Source: Bog-473 sp963791995 (GTDB lineage Bacteria; Actinomycetota; Acidimicrobiia; Acidimicrobiales; RAAP-2). Taken from it: a stretch of DNA of 64,000 bases. Under the pieces are notes generated by a model, which was not told where the DNA came from, did no database searches, and worked only from the letters and a program-made list of their open reading frames with translations. Position 1 is the first letter of the stretch; each line of letters begins with the position of its first letter. Below are positions 10,164 to 18,903 of this stretch, piece after piece. Made by a program: the position numbers and the translations under genes. The stretch lies in NCBI GenBank assembly GCA_963791995.1, contig CAWBUQ010000019.1, positions 1 to 64,000 on the forward strand, in the 5' to 3' direction.

Positions 10164-10185
10164 AGAGAGTGCGCGGAAGAGAAGG

Positions 10186-11328
10186 CTAGCGAGTCAGGAT
10201 CACGACGCTGGCGTTGGCGCCGCGGCCGACCGTGTGCGCCAGTGCGACCCGTGCGCCCTCGACCTGCCGGGGGCCGGACTCACCGCGCAGCTGGCGCGCC
10301 AGCTCGACCACCTGGCCGAGCGCCGAGGCGCCGAGCGGCTCACCCTTGGAGAGCAGACCGCCGCTCGGGTTGACGGGCAGGCGGCCGCCGAGGGCCGTCG
10401 CTCCCGAGTCGAGCAACGCGCCGGAACCACCGGGGTCGCACAGGCCGAGCTCTTCACAGGACTGGAGCTCACGGGCGGCGTCGGTGTCCTGGCACTCCAC
10501 GACGTGGAGGTCGGCCGGGCCGAGACCCGCTTCCTCGTAGGCCGCGGTGGCCGCCAGCGTGCTCGGCGCGGGCACGTCGTCGTCGGCCAGGCCCGCCAGC
10601 GGTGTCGACTCGCTCAGCACCGAGCCCGGGATGTGCGAGCGCAGCACGGCCGAGGCGAGCGTGACCGCGGAGGACTCGGGGGCCTGGTCGGCGCGGCGCA
10701 GCACCACGGCGGCCGCGCCCTCGTTCGGCGAGCAGAGCATGAAGAGGTGCAGCGGCTCGCTCACCACGCGCGAGGCCAGCACCTCGTCGACCGACGTCTC
10801 CTTCTGGTACATGGCGTCGGGGTTGAGCGCGCCGTGGCGACGGTTCTTCACCACCACGCGGGCCAGGTGGTCCTTGGTGACGGCAGAGGTCTGCATGAGG
10901 CGCTGGGCCCGCAGCGCGAAGAAGGCAGGCGTGGCGGCGAGGCCCGCCTCCTCCTGCCAGGGCTCGAAGAAGGAGGAGCGGATGATGCCCTTGGGCATCT
11001 TCTCGGTGCCGAAGACCACCACCGTGTCGTACTGGCCGGCGCGGATGGCGCCGGCGGCCAGCATGAGGGCGGCGCCGCCGCTGGCGCAGCCGGCCTCGAC
11101 GTCGACAATGGGCATGCCGGTCAGGCCCATGCGGCTCAGCACCTTGTGGCCGGTGGCCACGCCCCCGTAGGCGGTCCCACAGAAGGCCGCCTGGAAGCCG
11201 CCCTTGCCCACGCCCGCCTCGCGCAGGGCGGCCCGCACCGCCACCACACCCATGTCGGTGGTCGACACGCCGTCGAAGCGCCCGAAGGGGTGCATGCCGA
11301 CACCGGAGATCGCGACTTCGCTGCTCAT
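10186..11328 (-). CDS. Thiolase-family protein (lipid-transfer/SCP-x type)
   Basis: The product has 380 residues and a thiolase fold. The nucleophile is the Cys at about residue 81 in VDVEAGCASGGAALMLA. The C-terminal half carries VVECQDTDAARE, LPVNPSGGLLSKGEPLGASA and AHTVGRGANASVV, the usual second active-site region of non-condensing thiolases and sterol-carrier-type aldolases. The ATG at 11328 overlaps the TGA of the upstream DUF35 gene by four bases (ATGA), implying translational coupling. Ltp2-like thiolases need a DUF35 partner, and the pair here fits that arrangement. A retro-aldol or thiolytic step on an acyl-CoA is inferred; the substrate is unknown. Confidence 0.85.
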   Translation of the reverse strand: MSSEVAISGVGMHPFGRFDGVSTTDMGVVAVRAALREAGVGKGGFQAAFCGTAYGGVATGHKVLSRMGLTGMPIVDVEAGCASGGAALMLAAGAIRAGQYDTVVVFGTEKMPKGIIRSSFFEPWQEEAGLAATPAFFALRAQRLMQTSAVTKDHLARVVVKNRRHGALNPDAMYQKETSVDEVLASRVVSEPLHLFMLCSPNEGAAAVVLRRADQAPESSAVTLASAVLRSHIPGSVLSESTPLAGLADDDVPAPSTLAATAAYEEAGLGPADLHVVECQDTDAARELQSCEELGLCDPGGSGALLDSGATALGGRLPVNPSGGLLSKGEPLGASALGQVVELARQLRGESGPRQVEGARVALAHTVGRGANASVVILTR

Positions 11329-11727
11329 GACCGGCCCTCGGGGGCGAAGGCGTAGGTCACGACGTCGTTGCCGTCCTCGTCGGCGTGCAGCGGGACCACC
11401 CGCAGCGCCATCGTTTGGCCCGCGCGCCAGCGCGGCCGGGTCGCTCTCGGTCAGGCGCCCGATGACGCGCACGCCCTCAGGGAGCTCGACCACGCCGACG
11501 CCGAAGGGCACCGTCCCTTGGTACCCGGGCGGCGGTGCGGTGACCGCGGTCCAGGACCACAGGGTGCCCGGCCCGGCCAGCTCGACGGGTTCGGGGTCGT
11601 CGGCCGAGCAGTAGGTGCAGCCGTCGACGCGCGGGAAGAGGACGTTGTGACAGACCGTGCAGCGGCTGGCCAGCAACACCGGGGGCTCGCCGTCGCTGAA
11701 GAGCCCCTCGCGCACCATCACACGCAC
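11325..11727 (-). CDS. DUF35 OB-fold/zinc-ribbon partner of the thiolase (frame broken once)
   Basis: The N-terminal half has a zinc ribbon, CTVCHNVLFPRVDGCTYC, followed by an OB-fold with GPGTLWSWTAVTAPPPGYQG and FGVGVVELPEGVRVIGRL. Near 11424 one extra base shifts the frame. Removing it restores a C-terminus rich in beta-strand residues ending VVTYAFAPEGRS, with a TGA that overlaps the thiolase ATG. With one base removed the length is 134 codons, normal for the family. GTG at 11727 or 11721 or ATG at 11718 could be the start; GAGGA lies just upstream. Such proteins bind and chaperone the adjacent thiolase and may bind the acyl-CoA. Confidence 0.8.
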
Positions 11728-11732
11728 GGTCC

Positions 11733-12146
11733 TCAGAGCTCCACCATCTCGAGCTGGTCGAATTCCCAGAAGGCCCGCAGCGAGGCCAGCTGGCCGGCCC
11801 CGTTCGTCTTGTAGGTGTACACGCCGCGCACGACGGCCTGGTGCGTGCCGCCGGCCAGCGTCGTACGGATGATGCCCACGTCGGCGACCTCGTCACCGCA
11901 CAGATAGGACTCGAGGATCTCGAAGGAGATGGCCTCGCTCGAGGCGATGACCGTGTCGTAGAAGGCGGCGATGGCCTCGCGCCCGTGATGGCCCACGCCC
12001 TCGGGGTCGAAGGGCGACGGCCCGATGGGGTCGGCCACGAAGGCGTCGTCGGCGAAGAGGGCCAGCCAGCCCTCGCGGTCCCCCGCCGTCACGGCGGCGC
12101 GGGAGCGGATCCCGAGCTCGCGGGCGCTCAGCGTCTCGTCGGCCAT
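11733..12146 (-). CDS. SnoaL/NTF2-like protein
   Basis: The product has 137 residues with the NTF2-like cone fold pattern. A helix-rich N-terminus (RELGIRSRAAVTAGD) leads into WLALFADDAFVADPIGPSPFDP, then HHGREAIAAFYDTVIA, and beta-strands ending in WEFDQLEMVEL. The ATG at 12146 is supported by GGGAG upstream; longer readings would swallow the neighbouring gene. It lies between the DUF35 gene (five bases on) and the luciferase-like oxidoreductase (14 bases before), so it is in an operon. Members of this fold often act as small hydratases, isomerases or nuclear-transport-like binding proteins. No catalytic residues can be assigned confidently. Confidence 0.8.
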   Translation of the reverse strand: MADETLSARELGIRSRAAVTAGDREGWLALFADDAFVADPIGPSPFDPEGVGHHGREAIAAFYDTVIASSEAISFEILESYLCGDEVADVGIIRTTLAGGTHQAVVRGVYTYKTNGAGQLASLRAFWEFDQLEMVEL

Positions 12147-12160
12147 CGGTGCTCTCCCTC

Positions 12161-13036
12161 TCAGCGGGCCGCGGCGATCACGTCGTCGGCGAAACGGCGC
12201 AGGTTGTCGATCTTGGTCGCCAAGGGCTCGGTGTCGTGCTCGGTCGTGTACGGCCAGCGGAAGCCGACGATGACGTCGGTGACCCCGAGCTCCTCGAGGC
12301 GCTTGACGCCCTCGGGGCTGTAGGCGTCGGCCGAGATCACGTGCACCTCGAAGGGCTTGGACTCGGTGCCGTACTCGGCGCGCAGCTGGGCCAGGCGCTC
12401 GAGCAGCCCGGGCAGGTCGGCCGGGTCGCCGCCGCCGTGGAGCCAGCCGTCGCCGTCGCGGGCGGCCCGCCTGAGGGCGGCCTCGTGGTGCCCGCCGATC
12501 AGGATCGGCACGGGGCGGCTCGGCGTCGGGCACATCTTGATGGAGGGCACGTCGAAGATCTCGCCGTGGAACTCGAAGAAGCCGCCGGCCATGAGGCCGC
12601 GCATGACGGCGATCTCCTCGTCCATGCGCAGTCCCCGGCGCTCCCAGGGGACGCCGCAGATCTCGTAATCCTCGGGCCAGGGGCTGGTGCCCACCCCGAG
12701 GAGGAGGCGGTTGTCGGTGAGCACGGCGGTCGAGCTGACCTGCTTGGCGATGAGAACCGGTTGGCGGATGGGGAGCTTGATCACGAAGGTGACGAAGCGC
12801 AGCTGCTCGGTGACTGCCCCCATCGCCGGGATGAGCGAGAAGGGCTCCAAGAAGGGCTTGTCCTCGAGGAACTCCCGGCTCCCGTCGGGGTTGAAGGGGT
12901 AGGTGGTGTCGGAGACCTCGGGGTAGCAGATGCTGTCGGGGACGACCATGGAGTCGTAGCCGGCATCCTCGGCGGCGCGTGCGAGCGGCAGGTAGAACGA
13001 CGGGTCGGTCATCGACTCCGCATACGAGAAACGCAC
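12161..13036 (-). CDS. LLM-class F420-dependent oxidoreductase
   Basis: The product has 291 residues and a luciferase-like TIM barrel. The GTG at 13036 is preferred because AGGGGAGG stands three bases upstream. The N-terminus reads MRFSYAESMTDPSFYLPLA, followed by AEDAGYDSMVVPDS. Family landmarks include NRLLLGVGTSPWPEDYEICG, VPILIGGHHEAALRRAA and DGWLHGGG. These features match actinobacterial F420-dependent oxidoreductases, which use reduced F420 for hydride transfer to lipophilic or carbonyl substrates. It heads a minus-strand operon with the SnoaL-like, DUF35 and thiolase genes, suggesting a redox step in the same acyl-CoA route. The cofactor choice is by family, not direct evidence. Confidence 0.85.
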   Translation of the reverse strand: MRFSYAESMTDPSFYLPLARAAEDAGYDSMVVPDSICYPEVSDTTYPFNPDGSREFLEDKPFLEPFSLIPAMGAVTEQLRFVTFVIKLPIRQPVLIAKQVSSTAVLTDNRLLLGVGTSPWPEDYEICGVPWERRGLRMDEEIAVMRGLMAGGFFEFHGEIFDVPSIKMCPTPSRPVPILIGGHHEAALRRAARDGDGWLHGGGDPADLPGLLERLAQLRAEYGTESKPFEVHVISADAYSPEGVKRLEELGVTDVIVGFRWPYTTEHDTEPLATKIDNLRRFADDVIAAAR

Positions 13037-13093
13037 TGCACCTCCCCTGTCCGACCCGCTTCGTCTGGGTCGCGTCCACGCACGGCGCCTACC

Positions 13094-14284
13094 ATGCGGC
13101 CCGTGCCTGCTCATCCTGCCAGCACCAGCACGCCGGGGCACAACCCCGGGAGGGCCGGATCCGTGCCGGAGCGACCGCAGCGCCCCGAGGCGCCCCTGGT
13201 CACCGACCTCTGCCTCGAGGACCTCGAGCGCGACGCCCGCCACGCCATCGGCGAGATGGCCTACGCCTACTACGCCGGGGGGGCCGACGACGAGCGCCTC
13301 CTCGAAGGCAACGTGGCCGCCTGGTCGCACTGGCAGCTCCACCCCCACGTCCTCGCCGGCCTGGGCGAGGTGTCCACCGAGACGACCCTGCTCGGGACGG
13401 CGGTGCGCACGCCGGTGGCCGTGGCGCCGACGGCCATTCAGGGGCTGGCCCACCCCGAGGGCGAGGTGGCGACGGCAGAGGGCGCCGCCGCGGCCGGGGC
13501 CCTGTTGATCCTGTCCTCTTTGGCCACGTGCGCGCTCGAGGAGGTGGCAGCCGCGGTGCCCGGGGCGCCGCGCTGGATGCAGGTGTACATCTTGCGGGAG
13601 CGGGCGCGCACGGCCGACCTGGTGGCCCGCGCCGCCACCCACGGCTACGGCGCGCTGGTGCTCACGGTCGACGCGCCCGTCTCGGGCCTGCGCCTGCGCG
13701 AGTGGCGCCAGGGCGTGCACCTGCCCGACGACCTGGCCCTGCCCAACCTGGCCGGCGACAGCACGGCCAGCGCCCGGGGCGGCGGTTTCATGGCCGTCGT
13801 CACCCACGAGTTCGAGCCGGCCCTCGGCCCCGACGACGTCGGCTGGCTGGCCGGGCTGAGCACCCTGCCCGTCGTCGTCAAGGGTGTGCAGCGCGCCGAC
13901 GACGCCCGGCGCTGCGTGGACGCCGGCGCCGCCGCGCTGGTCGTCTCGAACCACGGCGCCCGCCAGCTGGCCGATGCCCCGCCGACCGCCGACATCCTGG
14001 CCGAGATCGTCGACGCCGTGGGTGGGGCGGTCGAGGTCTACGTCGACGGCGGCGTGCGCCGGGCCCCCGACGTCGTCAAGGCCCTCGCGCTCGGCGCCCG
14101 GGCTGTCCTGGTGGGCCGCCCCTCGCTGTGGGCGCTGGCCACGGGCGGGGCGGACGGCGTGGCGGCGCTGTTGCGCTGGTTCGAGTCCGAGCTGCGCCGC
14201 TCCATGGCCCTGTGCGGCGCCGGCACGGTGGCCGACATCGACCGCAGCCTGGTGCGGCGGACGCCGGGTTGGGCGCTGTCATGA
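13094..14284 (+). CDS. FMN-dependent alpha-hydroxy-acid oxidizing protein
   Basis: The product has 396 residues from ATG 13094; a GTG at about 13162 would remove a proline-rich lead and is a credible alternative. The N-terminal signature AYYAGGADDERLLEGNVAAW is that of glycolate oxidase/lactate monooxygenase-type flavoproteins. The substrate region continues with TPVAVAPTAIQGLAHPEG. The catalytic His lies in VVSNHGARQLADAPPT at about residue 287, followed by the FMN-phosphate site YVDGGVRRAPDVVKALALGA. It oxidises an L-2-hydroxy acid, passing electrons to oxygen or a carrier. The TGA overlaps the ATG of the acyl-CoA ligase by four bases, so the two are coupled. It is divergent from the F420-enzyme operon. 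Confidence 0.85.
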   Translation: MRPVPAHPASTSTPGHNPGRAGSVPERPQRPEAPLVTDLCLEDLERDARHAIGEMAYAYYAGGADDERLLEGNVAAWSHWQLHPHVLAGLGEVSTETTLLGTAVRTPVAVAPTAIQGLAHPEGEVATAEGAAAAGALLILSSLATCALEEVAAAVPGAPRWMQVYILRERARTADLVARAATHGYGALVLTVDAPVSGLRLREWRQGVHLPDDLALPNLAGDSTASARGGGFMAVVTHEFEPALGPDDVGWLAGLSTLPVVVKGVQRADDARRCVDAGAAALVVSNHGARQLADAPPTADILAEIVDAVGGAVEVYVDGGVRRAPDVVKALALGARAVLVGRPSLWALATGGADGVAALLRWFESELRRSMALCGAGTVADIDRSLVRRTPGWALS

Positions 14285-15968
14285 GCACCGTCGCTGCCAT
14301 GCTCGTCGACACGCGCCGACGACGACCGCACCGGGGTCCTCGACGACGCGGGCGGCCGCTGGACCTGGCGCCAGGCCATCGCGGAGGGTGCGGCCCGCGG
14401 TGCGCTGGCCCGCTCGCTCATGGGGAGCGCGGCGCCGCATGTCGGGGTGTTGCTGCCCAACGGGGCGGAGTATCTCTTCTGGCTGAACGGCGCCGCGCTG
14501 GCCGGGGCGGCCATCGTCGGCATCAACCCCACCCGGCGCGGTGACGCCCTGGCGGCGGATGCGCGTGCCACCGACTGCGCCATGATCGTCACCGACCCCG
14601 AGGGTGCCGCCCTGCTCGAGGGCCTCGACCTCGGCGTGGACGACGAGCGGATCCTCGTCGTCGGGACGCCGCGCTACGTCGAGCTACTGGAACGCTTCAA
14701 CGGGAGCCCCGAGGCCCAGGCCCTGGTCGACGACGCGGCGGCGGTGCGAGAGGACTCCTTGTTCCTCTTGATCTTCACCTCGGGAACGACCGGGGTGCCC
14801 AAGGCGGTCAAGTGCACCCAGGGACGCCTGGCCGGCATCGCCGAGGTGGCGGCTCCCGGGTATGGCTACGCGGACGACGACGTCTGCTACTGCCCGATGC
14901 CGCTGTTCCACGGCAACGCGCTCGATGGCGCTGTGGGGTCCCTCGGTCATGGTGGGCGCGGCCATCGCCGTGCGGCCGCGTTTCTCCGCATCCGCCTTCC
15001 TCGACGACGTGCGCCGCTTCGGCGCCACCAAGTTCAGCTACGTCGGTAAGGCCATCGCCTACATCCTCGCCACCCCCGAGCGGCCCGACGACGGGGAGAA
15101 CACGCTGCGCAGCGCCTTCGGCACCGAGGCGTCGGTGCGCGACCGTGACCGCTTCCGCAAGCGCTTCGGGTGCTATCTCATTGAGGGCTACGGCCAGAGC
15201 GAGGGTGGCGCGGCGGTGAACCCGGTGCTCGGCATGCCCAAAGGCGCGCTGGGCAAGCCCGTCGGCGGGGTCGACCTGGCGGTCATGAGCCGCGAGACCG
15301 GCGAGGAGTGCCCGCCGGCGGAGTTCGACGCAGAGGGCCGGCTGCTCAACGCGGGGGCCGCCATCGGCGAGATCGTGAACCGCAGCGGCCGGGGCAGCTT
15401 CGAGGGCTACTACCACCGCGAGGACGCCGAAGCCGAGCGACTCCGACAGGGTTGGTACTGGACGGGCGACCTCGGCTACGTCGATGCCGACGGCTACTTC
15501 TACTTCGCCGGCCGCTCGGGCGACTGGCTGCGCGTCGACTCGGAGAACTTCGCGGCGGGGCCGGTCGAGTCGGTGCTCTCACGGCACGAGGACCTCTCGG
15601 TGGTGGCCGTCTACCCGGTGCCCGACACGGACTCGGGCGCGGGCGACCAGGTGATGCTGGCCCTCGAGATGGTGCCAGGCCGCTCCTTCGACCCCGACGC
15701 CTTCGCCGCCTGGCTGACGGCCCAGCCCGACCTCGGGCCCAAGTGGCTGCCGCGCTACGTGCGGGTCTCCGCGTCGCTGCCCCAGACCGCGACGGGCAAG
15801 GTGACCAAGGTGGGACTGCGGGCCGAGGCCTGGGTGTGCGACGAGCCGGTGTGGTGGCGGCCTCTCGAGAGCAGCGAGCTGCGCTTCGTGCCGCTGACCG
15901 ACGTCGACCGGTCCCGCCTGGCCGCCGGTCTCAGCGAGAACGGCCGGCCACCGGTGGGCCCGGGTTGA
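14281..15968 (+). CDS. AMP-dependent acyl-CoA synthetase (frame broken twice)
   Basis: The adenylate-forming motifs are all present: FTSGTTGVPKAVKCTQ (P-loop), GYGQSEGG, YWTGDLGYVDADGYFYFAGR and the catalytic-lysine region TATGKVTKVG. One extra base near 14315 (just after the start) and one near 14926 (within NAL-MALWGPSVMVG) split it into three frames. Removing both leaves 562 codons, normal for FadD/FadD17-like ligases. The gene is coupled to the hydroxy-acid oxidase. It activates a carboxylic acid to its CoA thioester, probably feeding the neighbouring thiolase route. Its 3' end overlaps the convergent HAD gene by 38 bases. Confidence 0.85.
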
Positions 15969-16671
15969 GCCCGACGATCCCGAGGACGCCCGACAGCTCG
16001 TCGACCCGGTGGTCGCCGGGATGGAGCGCCGGTGGAACCTGCCCGGTCCGCTCCTCGGGGCGCCAGACGTGCACCGCGCGCATGCCGAGACGGCGCGGCC
16101 CGCGGACGTCGGGCTCCCAGGAGTCGCCGACGAAGACCACGTCCTCGGGGGCGACACCGAGCGCGTCGGTCGACGCCGCGTAGATGCCGGGGTGCGGTTT
16201 GCGCGAACCGGCCCGGGCCGAGGTGACCCTGCCGTCGAGCAGGTGCAACAACCCGACCTCGTCGAGGAACGCGTCGAGCTCCCAGCCCCAGTTGGAGCAG
16301 ACGCCGACGACCAAGCCGGCCTCACGCAGCGCGCCGAGCACCGCCGCCGCCTCGGGGTAGGCCACCATCTGGCCCCGGTCCGACTGCCGCAAGGCGTCGA
16401 CGACCACCTCGACCTGCGCACCCGGGACCCCGCTCGACGCCGTGAGGTCGCGCAGGCGCTCGCGCACCCAGGCCTCGTAGGCCTCCTCGTTGACCGAGTG
16501 CTCGGCGTGCTCGACGCCGTCGTGGCGGTGGAAGTACTCGTCGAGCACGGCGGGCTCGAGGGTATAGCCGTGGGCGGCGAACACGCTGCCGTAGTCGGAG
16601 GCCTCCGCGTCGGCCCATCGGGCGAGCGTGCCGTAGAAATCGAAGACGACGGCGCTGACCACGGTCCCCAT
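15931..16671 (-). CDS. HAD-superfamily hydrolase
   Basis: The product has 246 residues. HAD motif I is AVVFDFYGTLA (nucleophile Asp, with YGT in place of the more common DGT). The cap region follows, motif II is VVGVCSNWG, motif III is the Lys in SRKPHPGIYAAS, and motif IV is VVFVGDSWEPDVRG. The ATG at 16671 has AGGGG upstream. The layout with a small helical cap resembles phosphoglycolate phosphatase and haloacid dehalogenase relatives; the substrate is unknown. It converges on and overlaps the end of the acyl-CoA ligase gene. Confidence 0.85.
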   Translation of the reverse strand: MGTVVSAVVFDFYGTLARWADAEASDYGSVFAAHGYTLEPAVLDEYFHRHDGVEHAEHSVNEEAYEAWVRERLRDLTASSGVPGAQVEVVVDALRQSDRGQMVAYPEAAAVLGALREAGLVVGVCSNWGWELDAFLDEVGLLHLLDGRVTSARAGSRKPHPGIYAASTDALGVAPEDVVFVGDSWEPDVRGPRRLGMRAVHVWRPEERTGQVPPALHPGDHRVDELSGVLGIVGLNPGPPVAGRSR

Positions 16672-16728
16672 AGTGACCCCTCGGCGTGACAGACCGCAGG
16701 TGGGCGGCCGGGTAATACTTCTCGGGCA

Positions 16729-17430
16729 ATGGACGCCGACGACCAGCCGGCCAGCACACCGGCGCCGACGCCGGCGCCGGCGCCGAGGCGGGGTCGCCAC
16801 GAGAGCAACCAGCCGGCCGACACGCCGGTCCGGCCGACAGGACGGGGTCGCCACGCCAAGAAGCGGTCGAACTCGGGCCGCTGGATCTTCGAGCTGCTCG
16901 GCGTCGTCGTGGTGGCCGTCATCGTCGCCGTGGTCCTGCGTGCCTTCGTGGTCGCCACGTACTCCATCCCCTCGGGCTCCATGGAGCCGACGCTCCAGAT
17001 CGGGGATCGGATTGTGGTGGACAAGCTGGCGTACCACCTCCACGGCACGGGCCGCAGCGACATCATCGTCTTCTCGACACCGCCGCTGGAGAACTGCGCC
17101 GGGCCGCCGGTGGCCGATCTGGTCAAACGGGTCATCGGCCTGCCGAACGAGTCCATCTCGCTCTCAGACGGCAACGTCTACATCAACGGCAAATTCCTGG
17201 CCGAACCTTGGCTCCCGGCCTCGGTGCGCCACGAGACCTACGCCGGTCCTTCGAACGCGCCTTATTCCCTGCATCACTCGTTCAAGATCCCCGCCGGCGA
17301 CGTCTTCGTGATGGGCGACAACCGGACCGAGTCCTGCGACAGCCGCTATTGGGGACCAGTGCCCGAGTCCACCATCGTGGGCAAGGTGGACCTGCGCATC
17401 TGGCCGCTCTCGCGGCTCGCCTTCTTCTAA
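16729..17430 (+). CDS. lepB: Signal peptidase I
   Basis: The product has 233 residues. The first ~50 residues are a proline- and arginine-rich cytoplasmic segment, followed by one membrane span at about residues 53-77 (ELLGVVVVAVIVAVVLRAFV). The catalytic Ser is Ser84 in SIPSGSMEPTL and the general base Lys is Lys133 in LVKRVIGLP. Box E is VMGDNRTESCDSRYWGPV at about residues 194-211. It cleaves N-terminal signal peptides of secreted proteins at the outer face of the membrane. It stands alone on the plus strand with a 57-base gap behind the divergent HAD gene. Confidence 0.95.
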   Translation: MDADDQPASTPAPTPAPAPRRGRHESNQPADTPVRPTGRGRHAKKRSNSGRWIFELLGVVVVAVIVAVVLRAFVVATYSIPSGSMEPTLQIGDRIVVDKLAYHLHGTGRSDIIVFSTPPLENCAGPPVADLVKRVIGLPNESISLSDGNVYINGKFLAEPWLPASVRHETYAGPSNAPYSLHHSFKIPAGDVFVMGDNRTESCDSRYWGPVPESTIVGKVDLRIWPLSRLAFF

Positions 17431-17479
17431 GTTCGACCCATGGACGTGGCGGGAGAGGCTGACACATCGTTCGTGTGGA

Positions 17480-17725
17480 GTGCCCGAGTTGTCCGTTGAG
17501 AATGAAGTTATCGGTAGCGTTGAGACGTGGCATTCCGAGGATGGCTGGGGAGTCCTGGTGTCACCCGAGATTGAAGGCACAGTCTCCGCTCATTTTTCGG
17601 TGCTCGACATGCCGGGTGTGGGCTTCCGCCAACTACGCGACGGAGAGCCTGTGATCTTTCGATTCACCACGCCGGGACAGGATGGTTGCGATCACCGGGC
17701 ACACTATGTGAGGCCCTTGTCCTAG
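17480..17725 (+). CDS. Cold-shock-domain-like protein
   Basis: The product has about 81 residues. The pattern EVIGSVETWHSEDGWGVLVSPE resembles the start of a cold-shock domain (G-x-V-x-x-W...GWG/GFI), and FSVLDMPGVGFRQLRDGEPVIF matches the later strands, including the GE-V-F block. The aromatic RNP motifs are only partly kept: the usual KGFGFI and VFVH are replaced by DGWGVL and VSAHFS. It may bind single-stranded nucleic acid weakly or in a divergent way. The GTG at 17480 has only a weak ribosome site. There is no clear operon partner. Confidence 0.6.
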   Translation: MPELSVENEVIGSVETWHSEDGWGVLVSPEIEGTVSAHFSVLDMPGVGFRQLRDGEPVIFRFTTPGQDGCDHRAHYVRPLS

Positions 17726-17867
17726 AGACCCCCGGGATCGTGGCGACCGACGAGAGCGCCACCTATCCGGCGAGCGGGGGCAGGGCTCGGTCGTAGATTG
17801 AGTCGGTGCCGCATCATCTCTCACCAGTTGGCAGACATAGCCCGGGGTCGAAGGAAGTCTGAGCCCG

Positions 17868-18416
17868 ATGCACGCGATCGAGGTTGTCTTCGCCATCGGG
17901 TGGCTGCTGTTCTGGGTCTACTGGCTGGTGGCGGCGTTCACTATGAAGAGGGGGCGCGTCCCGTGGTCCCGCGAACTGCGCATCCGGGCGTTGATCATCA
18001 TCGTCGTGCTGGTCCTGTTCCGGTTGGGCGCGTTTCGGGGCGAGAGCCTCAATACGGACCCATGGCGAGCCGGGCTCGGACTCTTCCTCTTCGTTCTGGG
18101 ACTGGCGTTCGCCGTGTGGGCCCGCGTGAACATCGGGCGCAACTGGGGTACCCCTATGTCGCAGAAAGCCGAGCCCGAACTGGTGACCACCGGTCCCTAC
18201 CGTCTGACCCGCCATCCCATCTACTCGGGGATCTTGCTCGGGACTATCGGCACCTCGGTGGCGCTGAGCTGGTTCTGGTTGATCGCTACGGCCTTGGCCG
18301 GGGTCTATTTCATGTACGCCGCGACCGTCGAGGAGCGCTATCTGGCCGGACAATTTCCCAACACCTACCCGGACTACAAACGTTCGACGAAAATGCTCGT
18401 GCCCTACGTCTTCTAA
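17868..18416 (+). CDS. Isoprenylcysteine carboxyl methyltransferase-family membrane protein
   Basis: The product has 182 residues with four or five membrane segments (IGWLLFWVYWLVAAF, ALIIIVVLVLFRLGAF, LGLFLFVLGLAFAVWA, then two after residue 130). The C-terminal catalytic region shows the ICMT/PEMT signature: NIGRNWG, then LVTTGPYRLTRHPIYSG (SAM-binding GPYxxxRHPxY), and ATVEERYLAGQFPNTYPDYK, with the family's EE and Y residues. Such enzymes methylate lipids or small isoprenoid thiols using SAM at the membrane. The substrate in this organism is unknown. GGAAG stands at suitable distance from the ATG. Confidence 0.85.
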   Translation: MHAIEVVFAIGWLLFWVYWLVAAFTMKRGRVPWSRELRIRALIIIVVLVLFRLGAFRGESLNTDPWRAGLGLFLFVLGLAFAVWARVNIGRNWGTPMSQKAEPELVTTGPYRLTRHPIYSGILLGTIGTSVALSWFWLIATALAGVYFMYAATVEERYLAGQFPNTYPDYKRSTKMLVPYVF

Positions 18417-18614
18417 GCGATGCTGCCCCCCCTGGACCGGCAGCGAGGACGGGGTCACCTTTCCCGGGGTCTGAAACCGACAGCAACGAGGCGGTGCTCG
18501 GTGGATTGTCTAAAAGCTGCCCGCGGAGAGGCATCTCCGTAGACTTCACTCACCTGGTGATGAGATGTGGCGACGAGCCAATGCTCTGCGCGACGCTTCT
18601 AACACTGGGTCAAA

Positions 18615-18794
18615 TCATCCGGTGTCCGAGGCTCGGATCAAGTCGGCAACGATTTGTTCGGCCTCGGTTCGCTGAACACCCATGTCCACGCGCAGAAGCT
18701 TCCACACGAGCACGTCAGTAGCGTGCGGTTTGCGGTCATTCAATACGAACGCGTGTGGGGTTTCTTGGTCGGCAATTCTCCGAAACGTCCTCAC
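18615..18794 (-). CDS. Small hypothetical protein
   Basis: A 59-residue frame starts at the GTG at 18794 and ends at TGA 18615-18617. It reads MRTFRRIADQETPHAFVLND and later VLVWKLLRVDMGVQRTEAEQ, with an amphipathic C-terminal helix. The composition looks protein-like, but no ribosome site stands out and no family is recognised. It occupies part of an otherwise empty stretch, 18417-18903, in which I see nothing else. Confidence 0.3.
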   Translation of the reverse strand: MRTFRRIADQETPHAFVLNDRKPHATDVLVWKLLRVDMGVQRTEAEQIVADLIRASDTG

Positions 18795-18903
18795 TCCGAC
18801 AGGGGGTCCATGGGATCCCGGTCTCAGGAGCCGCGATCACCGCTTGTTGCCGAACTCACCTCGTGTGAGCCAGCCGCCTCGATTCCGGGGGTGCGTCGCT
18901 CAC

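Noticed and set aside
10087..11355. Long plus-strand frame of 422 residues over the thiolase/DUF35 genes
   Set aside because: Its protein is a repetitive Arg/Gly/His-rich mirror of a well-conserved minus-strand thiolase; a GC-rich shadow.
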